Assembly: GCF_030697375.1 (NCBI RefSeq)
Contig: NZ_JAUYQD010000009.1
Location: forward strand, 1 to 64,000
Length of the DNA stretch: 64,000 nt
DNA from: Rhodoferax sp.
GTDB taxonomy: Bacteria; Pseudomonadota; Gammaproteobacteria; Burkholderiales; Burkholderiaceae_C
Reading direction: 5' to 3'
Each line of letters begins with the position of its first letter. The stretch's first letter is position 1. Positions 49,062 to 56,432 of this stretch are shown here, in pieces. A program made the translations under genes and the position numbers. The notes beneath the pieces were generated by a model. The model had not been told where the DNA came from and searched no databases. It worked only from the letters and a program-made list of their open reading frames with translations.

Positions 49062-51740
49062 CTACAGCACATGGGTCACCAGTTTGAAGTCCGCGTCCTC
49101 CACAAAGGTCTTGACCGTGAAGCCCAGGCTGCGCATCAGCTTGAGCATGGTGGGGTTGTTGGCCAGCACCAGGCCCTCGATCTCGGTCAGGCCTTTCTCC
49201 CGGGCGAAGTCCATGATGGACAGCATCAGGCGTGAGCCCAGGCCCCGGCCCTTGAAATCGTCCGCCACCACCAGCGAGAACTCGCAGGTGGTGCGGTCCG
49301 GGTTGGTGATGTAGCGCGATACCCCCACCACGCGGGGCACCTCGCTCACTTCGCCGTCGGCACCGGTCAGGCGGTCCCGGGTGATGGCCACCAGCGCCAT
49401 TTCGCGGTCGTAATCGATCAGGGTGAAGCGCGAAAGCAAGGTGGCGGGCAGCTCCTGGATGCTGGAGACAAAGCGGAAGTAACGGCTCTCGGGCGAGAGG
49501 TGGCGCACAAACTCCTGCAGCATGGTGGCATCGTCCGGGTGGATGGGCCGCACCGTGTACTCCCCGCCCCCATGCAAGGGCCACACCTGCTCGTGCTGAG
49601 AGGGGTAGGGCAGGATGGCCAGGTGGTTGTAATGGCGCATGGAAGGAAGTGCGCTGTCCACCACGATGCGCGCGTCCACCGCCACGGCGCCGGACTCGTC
49701 CACGATGATGGGGTTGATGTCCATCTCGCGCAGCTGGGGCAGCTCGCACACCATCTCCGACACCCGCAGCAGCACCTGCTCCAGCGCCTCCATGTTCACC
49801 GGCGCCGCGCCGCGCCACTCGCCCAGCGTTTCGGCCACGCGGGCGCGCTCGATCAGGCGGCGTGCCAGAAACTGGTTGAGCGGGGGCAGCTCCATGGCCC
49901 GGTCGTTGATCAGCTCAATCATGGTTCCGCCCGCGCCAAAGGCAATCACCGGGCCAAAGGGGTCGTCGGTCACCAGACCAATGTAGATTTCGCGCCCGCG
50001 CTTTTGGGTGGACATGTTCTGGATGGTGACGCCGTTGATGCGTGCGCCGGGCTGCAGCCGGGCCACGGCCTGCATCATCTCCACATAGGTGTCGCGCACG
50101 CCCACGGCATTGAGCACGTTCAGCGCCACGCCTTGCACGTCGGACTTGTGGCTGATGTCGGGCGAATCGATCTTCAGCGCCACCGGGAAACCCAGCTGGG
50201 TGGCGATCATGATGGCTTCGGTCGCGCTGCGCGCCAAAATGGTCTTGGTCACCGGAATATGGAAGGCCGCCAGCAGCGCCTTGGACTCCATCTCGGTCAG
50301 CACCTTGCGCCGCTCGGCCAGCACGCTTTCCACCAACATACGCGCGCCCTCCACATCGGGCTGGGCCAGGTCCGACAGCGGCGGCGGCGTTTGCTGCAGC
50401 AACTGCTGGTTTTGGTAGAACTTGGAAATATTGCCAAAGGCCCCCACCGCCGCTTCGGGGGTGCGAAAGGTGGATATCGCTGCCGCATTCAGAATCTGCC
50501 GGGCTTCACCCACGCTGGAATCCCCCATCCAGCAGGTCAGCAGCGGTTTGCCCAGGCGCTGGTTGCACTCCACCAGCGCACGGGCGATGGCGGCGCCGTC
50601 GGTGCCCACTTTGGGGGAGTAGATGGCCAGCACGCCGTCGATCTGGGGCGCTTTGCCGGCGGCTTCCACCGCCGCCTGGAAGTGTTCGGGGCCGGCGTCT
50701 TCCGAGACATCAATCAGGTCACACAAAGACGCCAGGGGCGACAACTGGGCTTGCAGCACCTGCGCCTGCTCCCGGGTGAGGCAGCCCAGGTGCAGCTTGA
50801 TTTCACTGATCCAGTCGGCCGCCAGCACACCCGGTCCACCACCATTGGTCACCACCGCCAGCCGCCGCCCCACCGGCCGGTAACGCGAGGCCAGGCACTT
50901 GGCGGCCGAAAACAGCTGCACAAACGAGCGCACCCGCACGGCGCCGGCGCGGCGCAGGGCGGCATCAAACACATCGTCGCTGCCCACAATGGTGCCCGAA
51001 TGGGTGAGCGCGGCCTGGTTGCCCGCCTGCTGGCGTCCGGCCTTGAGCACGATCACGGGTTTGGCGTTGGCGGCGGCGCGCAGCGCGCTCATGAAGCGGC
51101 GCGCATTGCGGATACCTTCCATGTACACGACGATGCTGTGGGTGTGGGCGTCGGCCGCCAAAAAGTCCAGCACCTGGGCCATGTCCACCGCCGTGTTGGG
51201 GCCCAGAGACACCACGGTGGAGAAACCCACCGCGTTTTTCTTGGCCCAATCCAGGATCGACGCGGTCAGCGCCCCCGACTGCGACACCAAGGCCAGCGGC
51301 CCCTTGGCGCACAGGTCGCCGGCCACGCTGGCGTTGAGCTGCAGGTGCGGGCGCTGAAAACCCAGGCAATTGGGCCCCAGCAGGTGCACCCCATCGCGCC
51401 GGGCAATTTTGTGCAGCTCGGCCGCTTGGGGCGCGTCCACCCCGCTGGAAATCACCAGTGCCGCGCGGCACTTGATGCGACCGGCAATCTCCAGGGCCGC
51501 AGCCACCTCGGCCGCGGGCACCGCAATGATGGCCAGATCGGCCTGGGTATGGGCCAAGTCCGCCAGCGTGCCGCTGAAATGGATGTCCATGAAAATGAGC
51601 GTGCCGGTGAAGCGCTGCGCCCGCAGGGCGCTGTGCAAAGCCTGCGCCTGCGCGGTCTGTGAATCGGGGTCGTCCACCTGCCCTGCAAAAACCGCGATGG
51701 AGTTGGGCGAAAAAAGAGGGGAGAGAAAATGCTTGTCCAT
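49062..51740 (-). CDS. Pat-type protein lysine acetyltransferase (acyl-CoA synthetase + GNAT)
   Basis: The 892-aa protein has the PatZ/Pka layout: CoA-binding Rossmann and succinyl-CoA-ligase-like domains (about 8-460; LLGPNCLGFQRPHLQLNASV). An ATP-grasp domain (about 480-705; VALKIDSPDISHKSDVQGVA) and a C-terminal GNAT domain (about 730-892; VADDFKGRGLGSRLMLSIMD) follow. The NDP-forming half is usually a non-catalytic acetyl-CoA sensor in this branch. It acetylates proteins such as acetyl-CoA synthetase, linking acetyl-CoA level to enzyme activity. An acetate-kinase/Pta pair lies about 8 kb away. Confidence 0.9.
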   Translation of the reverse strand: MDKHFLSPLFSPNSIAVFAGQVDDPDSQTAQAQALHSALRAQRFTGTLIFMDIHFSGTLADLAHTQADLAIIAVPAAEVAAALEIAGRIKCRAALVISSGVDAPQAAELHKIARRDGVHLLGPNCLGFQRPHLQLNASVAGDLCAKGPLALVSQSGALTASILDWAKKNAVGFSTVVSLGPNTAVDMAQVLDFLAADAHTHSIVVYMEGIRNARRFMSALRAAANAKPVIVLKAGRQQAGNQAALTHSGTIVGSDDVFDAALRRAGAVRVRSFVQLFSAAKCLASRYRPVGRRLAVVTNGGGPGVLAADWISEIKLHLGCLTREQAQVLQAQLSPLASLCDLIDVSEDAGPEHFQAAVEAAGKAPQIDGVLAIYSPKVGTDGAAIARALVECNQRLGKPLLTCWMGDSSVGEARQILNAAAISTFRTPEAAVGAFGNISKFYQNQQLLQQTPPPLSDLAQPDVEGARMLVESVLAERRKVLTEMESKALLAAFHIPVTKTILARSATEAIMIATQLGFPVALKIDSPDISHKSDVQGVALNVLNAVGVRDTYVEMMQAVARLQPGARINGVTIQNMSTQKRGREIYIGLVTDDPFGPVIAFGAGGTMIELINDRAMELPPLNQFLARRLIERARVAETLGEWRGAAPVNMEALEQVLLRVSEMVCELPQLREMDINPIIVDESGAVAVDARIVVDSALPSMRHYNHLAILPYPSQHEQVWPLHGGGEYTVRPIHPDDATMLQEFVRHLSPESRYFRFVSSIQELPATLLSRFTLIDYDREMALVAITRDRLTGADGEVSEVPRVVGVSRYITNPDRTTCEFSLVVADDFKGRGLGSRLMLSIMDFAREKGLTEIEGLVLANNPTMLKLMRSLGFTVKTFVEDADFKLVTHVL

Positions 51741-51840
51741 GCGGGCTCCAACGGGGAATGCGATTGTTGCGATGCAGCATACCTTTTTTGCCCCGTTTAG
51801 CCTTGACTTGAATCAATAATTCTTACGCTATTCTTACCCT

Positions 51841-53082
51841 ATGACGCCCCCGATCCGCCGCATCGCCCACCTCGACATGGACGCTTTTTATGCGTCGGTC
51901 GAGTTGCTGCGTTACCCGCAGCTCAAGGGGCTGCCGGTGGTGATTGGCGGGGGACGCCGGGCGCAGGACGAGGCCTTGCGCGAACAACTGGGCGGGCGCG
52001 CCCTGCACGAAATCGGCATCAGCGAATTCCCCGTGCTCAAGGACTACACAGGCCGGGGCGTCATCACCACCGCCACCTACGCCGCGCGCCAGTTTGGCGT
52101 GGGCTCGGCCCTGGGGCTGATGAAAGCCGCCAAGCTGTGCCCGCAGGCGATTTTGCTGCCGGTGGATTTTGCCCAGTACCGCAAATACTCCGCCGCGTTC
52201 AAGGCCATCATCACCGACATTGCCCCATTGATGGAGGACCGGGGGGTGGACGAGGTCTACATCGACTTCACCGAGGTGCCCGGCGGCCAGCGCGAAGGCG
52301 GGCGGGTGCTGGCGCGCCTGATCCAGAAAGCCATTTTTGACGCCACCGGCCTCACCTGCTCGGTGGGCGTGGCGCCCAACAAGCTGCTGGCCAAAATGGC
52401 CAGCGAGTTCAACAAGCCCAATGGCATCTCCATCGTGCGGGAAGACGACCTGGAGACCAAAATCTGGCCGCTGGCCTGCCGCAAGATCAACGGAATTGGC
52501 CCCAAGGCCGATGAAAAGCTGAAAAGCCACGGCATCGACACCATAGGCCAGCTCGCCCAGCGCCCGCTGGACTGGCTGGTGCAGACCTTTGGCCCCAGGA
52601 CCGGGGCCTGGCTGCTGGAAGCCGCCCATGGGCGCGACACCCGCCCGGTGGTCTTGGAAAGCGAACCGGTGAGCATGAGCCGCGAGACGACCTTTGACCG
52701 GGATCTGCACGCGGTACGCGACAAAGCCGAGCTGGGCCAGATCTTCACCACCCTGTGTGAACAGGTGGCCGCCGACCTGCAGCGCAAAGGCTATGTGGGC
52801 AAGACCATTGGCATCAAGCTGCGGTTTGACAATTTCAAAAGCGTCACCCGCGACCTGACCCTGGCGCACACCACCGCGGACGCCAAAACCATCCGCCAGG
52901 CGGCAGGCCAATGCCTCAAACGCGCCCCCTTGTCCCAGCGCCTACGCCTGCTGGGGGTGCGGGTGGGGGCGCTGGTGCGCGCCGACCAGGCCGAGTCTTA
53001 CAAGCCAAACAAGGCTCTAGCACCCGTGGAATCTGCGCAAGCAGCTACTGAATTGATAGCAACCACCGGGCAGCTTTTTTAA
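51841..53082 (+). CDS. dinB: DNA polymerase IV, with repeat-encoded C-terminal linker
   Basis: This 413-aa Y-family translesion polymerase has catalytic carboxylates in AHLDMDAFYASVE and RGVDEVYIDFTEV. Thumb helix-hairpin-helix KINGIGPKADEKL and little finger (about 265-380) follow. It ends in TGQLF, a plausible sliding-clamp-binding tail. Residues about 388-408 (KPNKALAPVESAQAATELIA) come from repeat copy F, inserted in frame between the little finger and that tail. It is divergent from the Pat gene (100-bp gap). No LexA box was recognised in that gap. Confidence 0.93.
   Translation: MTPPIRRIAHLDMDAFYASVELLRYPQLKGLPVVIGGGRRAQDEALREQLGGRALHEIGISEFPVLKDYTGRGVITTATYAARQFGVGSALGLMKAAKLCPQAILLPVDFAQYRKYSAAFKAIITDIAPLMEDRGVDEVYIDFTEVPGGQREGGRVLARLIQKAIFDATGLTCSVGVAPNKLLAKMASEFNKPNGISIVREDDLETKIWPLACRKINGIGPKADEKLKSHGIDTIGQLAQRPLDWLVQTFGPRTGAWLLEAAHGRDTRPVVLESEPVSMSRETTFDRDLHAVRDKAELGQIFTTLCEQVAADLQRKGYVGKTIGIKLRFDNFKSVTRDLTLAHTTADAKTIRQAAGQCLKRAPLSQRLRLLGVRVGALVRADQAESYKPNKALAPVESAQAATELIATTGQLF
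53002..53062 (-). repeat. interspersed repeat, copy F (inside dinB)
   Basis: Top strand AAGCCAAACAAGGCTCTAGC, ACCCGTGGAATCTGCGCAAG, CAGCTACTGAATTGATAGCA. This is the reverse complement of the copy E pattern. It encodes KALAPVESAQAATELIA in dinB, the same reading frame that copy E uses in waaA. Confidence 0.85.
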
Positions 53083-53099
53083 GCCCCCTGCCGCCCCCA

Positions 53100-53202
53100 A
53101 TTCCGTTTTCAGATCTATGCGAGATGAGGCGCCCCGACGCAGGCAGTGCTTTAGCACGACCAGGAGGGGCAACGACATATCGCATGGATACGGAAATGGA
53201 AT
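53100..53202. repeat. MITE-like element with imperfect terminal inverted repeats
   Basis: The 103-bp stretch begins ATTCCGTTTTCAGATCTATG and, on the complementary strand of the right end, ATTCCATTTCCGTATCCATG. The two about 37-bp ends agree at roughly two thirds of positions, both reaching GCGAnATG...GCCCC. The middle holds a short hairpin GTGCT-tt-AGCAC. It fills the whole gap between dinB and the convergent DUF1569 gene. It has no coding capacity. Confidence 0.55.
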
Positions 53203-53711
53203 CAGGCGACGCTGATGTCGTCCTGGTGGTTGGCAATGTGCAGCGTGTGGGCCCGCGCAAAATCGTCCCGGTCCAAGGCGCCGTAGGCGAAATGGGGCTG
53301 CAATACACCGGTGTGGGCCTGGAAGCGCTGCACCGCAGCGCGCAGGCGGGTGGCGCCGGGCTTCCAGTCGTTCAACTGCGCCAGCGCCGGTGCGCCTGGG
53401 ATGGGCTCCATCAGCCCGTGGCTCATGCGGCCACGCAGACCAAAAACGGCAAAGGCAGCCGCGCCCACCGTCGCCTGAAACAGCGCACTTTTGGCTTGGG
53501 GAAAGCCGTCCATGCTCATTTCAATGCTCTGGGCCAGATGCTCCAGCACCGCCCGCATCGTCCAGGCGTTGGTGCTGCGGACCTGGGTGGCGTGGTCCAA
53601 ACGGTCCAGCCAGCGCAACACATCGTCCAGCGACTGGACCTTGGGGGTATCGGCCATGGCGGCTCCTGTGAGTAAACCTGTCGGCAATAGGAGAAAGTGT
53701 CTGCGGTGCAT
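53202..53711 (-). CDS. exported DUF1569-family protein
   Basis: The ATG at 53711 gives 169 aa with an N-terminal RR-containing signal (MHRRHFLLLPTGLLTGAAMA). The body resembles DUF1569, a DinB-like four-helix family: a WTMRAVLEHLAQSIEMSMDG segment with His, then a second His-containing stretch near the C-terminus (AHTLHIANHQDD). The His residues could bind a metal as in DinB-like folds. Function unknown. Its stop codon begins at the edge of the MITE-like element. Confidence 0.65.
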   Translation of the reverse strand: MHRRHFLLLPTGLLTGAAMADTPKVQSLDDVLRWLDRLDHATQVRSTNAWTMRAVLEHLAQSIEMSMDGFPQAKSALFQATVGAAAFAVFGLRGRMSHGLMEPIPGAPALAQLNDWKPGATRLRAAVQRFQAHTGVLQPHFAYGALDRDDFARAHTLHIANHQDDISVA

Positions 53712-53791
53712 GCCGTGATCATAGTCAACACTGGGATATTGACACCTGCTTACGCGCAACTTACATTGACATCTTCATGCAGGAGGTTCAC

Positions 53792-54076
53792 ATGGCTTTG
53801 TACCTACCCCCCCATCTCGACCTGAACCAACTTCAGCGCATCAAGAAATGGCATGTCGCCCACCGGGCGGAGCATCCGCTGGAGTACCAGTTGTGGGATA
53901 CCGTGTTGATTTTGTGGGTCATGGGACGGGTGGGCTGGTTACCCGCGTTTGCCTTGGACACGCCCTGGGCCTACCCCCTGTGCCTGCTGGCCATGCTGGC
54001 TCCCAATTTTTACGCCATGGCGCGGGCCAAAGCCCACCGGCTACAGCGGGTTCGGTGCGACTGGCTCAAGCACTGA
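53792..54076 (+). CDS. small two-span membrane protein, 94 aa
   Basis: The start at 53792 follows an excellent aggaggt ribosome site, so the track start at 53777 is rejected. It begins MALYLPPHLDLNQLQRIKKW and has two hydrophobic segments (WDTVLILWVMGRVGWLPAFA and WAYPLCLLAMLAPNFYAMAR) and a basic tail (KAHRLQRVRCDWLKH). No family was recognised, though similar unnamed proteins seem common in Comamonadaceae. It is not clearly in an operon with its neighbours. Confidence 0.68.
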   Translation: MALYLPPHLDLNQLQRIKKWHVAHRAEHPLEYQLWDTVLILWVMGRVGWLPAFALDTPWAYPLCLLAMLAPNFYAMARAKAHRLQRVRCDWLKH

Positions 54077-54214
54077 AATAAGTCCGCCCGCCGGCTTGGC
54101 GCAGGGAGTTGCACGCTATAAACGCTTACATTGAGCGTTTTGCCCACCTACACCCTGAGAATTGGTTTTCATGCGCATGCGTCTTCCGGTCACCCCGCAG
54201 GGGTTCTGCCGTCC

Positions 54215-56356
54215 ATGACCCCACACACCCAGCCCACCGCATCGGCGTTGCAGGCAGAAGACCAGCGCCTGCGCGATCTGGTGGACTCGACCGACGGCAT
54301 CGTTTGGGAGGCCGACGCCCTCACCTTCACCAACACCTTCATCAGCAAAAGCGCCGAGCGCCTGCTGGGCTATGCGGTGCAGGAGTGGCTGGAGCCCGAT
54401 TTCTGGAAAAACCATATCTACCCGCCCGACTGCGAACAGGCCCTGGCCTATACCATGGCGCAAACCGCTGGCCTGCAAGACCATGCCTTCGAATACCGCT
54501 TCGTGGCCAAAGACGGGCGGCTGGTGTGGCTGCACGACAGCACCAAGGTGGTCGTAGAACACGGAAAAGCGCGCTGGTTGCGGGGCTTTTTGCTCGACAT
54601 CACGCAGCACAAACAGGCGGAGCAGCAGCGCATTGAAGGCCAGGCCGCGCTGCGCGAAGCGGCCCTGCACACCCAAACCATTTTGGACCACATGGCGGAC
54701 GGCGTCATCACCATCAATGCACAGGGGCGTATGGAGTCGTTCAACAAGGCCGCCAGCAGCATGTTTGGCTACGCCCCCGAGGAGGTGCTGGGGCGCAACA
54801 TCAACATGCTGATGCCCGAACCCCACCAAAGCCAGCACGACGGCTACCTGCAGCGCTACCAGCACACCGGAGAAGCACGGATCATGGGCGCGCCGCGCGA
54901 GGTGGAAGGACGGCGCCGGGACGGCAGCCTGTTTCCCATGAGCCTGTCCGTGTCCAAGATTGCGCGCAGCGGGCAATCCATTTTCATTGGCCTGGTGCGC
55001 GATGTCACCGAGCGGCGCCAGTACGAAGACGAAATCCGCCGCCTGGCCTTTTACGACCCGCTGACCGGCCTGTCCAACCGGCGCTTGCTGATGGACCGGC
55101 TCAAGCAGGCCATCGCCAGTTCGGACCGCAGCGGCCAGCACGGTGCCCTGATGTTTCTGGACCTGGACCACTTCAAGCTGCTCAACGACAGCCTGGGCCA
55201 CGACGTGGGCGACTTGTTGCTGCAGCAGGTCGCCACGCGGCTGCAATCCTGCGTGCGGGAGGTGGACAGTGTGGCACGCCTGGGGGGCGATGAATTTGTG
55301 GTGCTGCTGGAGGGCTTGAGCCCCTTCCCCCACGAGGCGGCGGCCCAAAGCGAGGTGATCGCACTCAAAATTCTGGACGCCCTGGGACAGGCCTACACCC
55401 TGCGCCAGCACAGCTACAGCAGCACCCCCAGCATTGGCATTGTGCTGTTCCTGCACGACCATGAAACCATGGACGACGTGCTCAAGAAAGCCGATGTGGC
55501 CATGTACCAGGCCAAGGCGGCCGGCCGCAACACCGTGCGCTTCTTTGACCCCGCCATGCAAGCCACGGCCGCGGCCCACGCCGCACTCGCCAAAGACATG
55601 CGCCAGGGCCTGCTGAAAGACGAGTTTGTGCTGCACTACCAAATTCAGGTGCAGATCAACGCCCGCGGACACACGGTGCCCACGGGGGCCGAGGCGCTGG
55701 TGCGCTGGCGCCACCCCACACGCGGCCTGGTGCCACCGGTCGAATTCATCCCGCTGGCCGAAGAAACCAACATCATTTTGCCCCTGGGCCAATGGGTGCT
55801 GGAGGCGGCCTGTGCCCAGTTGGTGGCCTGGTCGCAAGCGCCCGACACAGCGCAATGGACCATGGCCGTCAACGTCAGTGCCTCCCAGTTTTCCCAGCCC
55901 GACTTTGTGGCCCACGTCGCCAACGCGCTGCGCAAAACCGGCGCCAACGCCAACCTGCTCAAACTCGAAATCACCGAAAGCATGCTGATGGACGACGTGG
56001 AGGACATCATTGACAAGATGGGGGCCATCAAAGCCCATGGGGTGCGCATGTCCCTGGACGACTTTGGCACCGGCTACTCGTCCCTGTCCTGCCTCAAGCG
56101 CCTGCCACTGGACCAGCTCAAAATCGACCAGTCCTTTGTGCGCGACCTGCTGACCGACTCCAACGACGCCATCATCGCCCGCACCGTGGTGGCGCTGGGC
56201 CACAGCCTGGGCCTGAAAGTGATTGCCGAAGGGGTGGAAAGCGCCGAGCAGCGCGATATGCTGGCCGGCATGGGCTGCGATGCTTTCCAGGGCTACTATT
56301 TTGGGCACCCCACGCCCGCCAGCGAACTGGCCCGGTTTTATGTATCAAATCCCTAG
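54215..56356 (+). CDS. PAS - FixL-like heme PAS - GGDEF - EAL c-di-GMP protein
   Basis: Starting at the ATG at 54215 (the upstream TTG at 54131 is an alternative), the protein has 713 aa. It has PAS1 (about 15-132), PAS2 (about 150-265), GGDEF (about 275-445) and EAL (about 455-710). PAS2 reads MPEPHQSQHDGYLQRY then APREVEGRRRDGS. H208 and R228 align with the heme-ligating His200 and O2-sensing Arg220 of Bradyrhizobium FixL, at the same 20-residue spacing. GGDEF (357-361), RxxD (348-351), EAL (493-495) and DDFGTG are intact. It is probably an O2- or gas-responsive bifunctional cyclase/phosphodiesterase. Its TAG stop lies in repeat copy G. Confidence 0.9.
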   Translation: MTPHTQPTASALQAEDQRLRDLVDSTDGIVWEADALTFTNTFISKSAERLLGYAVQEWLEPDFWKNHIYPPDCEQALAYTMAQTAGLQDHAFEYRFVAKDGRLVWLHDSTKVVVEHGKARWLRGFLLDITQHKQAEQQRIEGQAALREAALHTQTILDHMADGVITINAQGRMESFNKAASSMFGYAPEEVLGRNINMLMPEPHQSQHDGYLQRYQHTGEARIMGAPREVEGRRRDGSLFPMSLSVSKIARSGQSIFIGLVRDVTERRQYEDEIRRLAFYDPLTGLSNRRLLMDRLKQAIASSDRSGQHGALMFLDLDHFKLLNDSLGHDVGDLLLQQVATRLQSCVREVDSVARLGGDEFVVLLEGLSPFPHEAAAQSEVIALKILDALGQAYTLRQHSYSSTPSIGIVLFLHDHETMDDVLKKADVAMYQAKAAGRNTVRFFDPAMQATAAAHAALAKDMRQGLLKDEFVLHYQIQVQINARGHTVPTGAEALVRWRHPTRGLVPPVEFIPLAEETNIILPLGQWVLEAACAQLVAWSQAPDTAQWTMAVNVSASQFSQPDFVAHVANALRKTGANANLLKLEITESMLMDDVEDIIDKMGAIKAHGVRMSLDDFGTGYSSLSCLKRLPLDQLKIDQSFVRDLLTDSNDAIIARTVVALGHSLGLKVIAEGVESAEQRDMLAGMGCDAFQGYYFGHPTPASELARFYVSNP

Positions 56357-56404
56357 AAACCCCTTACAGAATCTGCGTAAGCAGCTACTCTTTTAGGAGC
56401 AAAA
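56347..56404 (-). repeat. interspersed repeat, copy G (between EAL and CheB-CheR genes)
   Basis: Top strand TCAAATCCCTAGAAACCCCT, then TACAGAATCTGCGTAAGCAG and CTACTCTTTTAGGAGCAAAA. It aligns with copy F across the whole length with several substitutions. It provides the stop codon of the upstream gene and most of the 76-bp gap to the next gene. Confidence 0.75.
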
Positions 56405-56432
56405 GTCGCTCTCCAGGCCAAGCCCCACCCCT

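Noticed and set aside
49500-51662. 720-aa ORF antisense to the Pat gene
   Set aside because: It is the complement of conserved acyl-CoA synthetase and GNAT motifs, with shadow composition.
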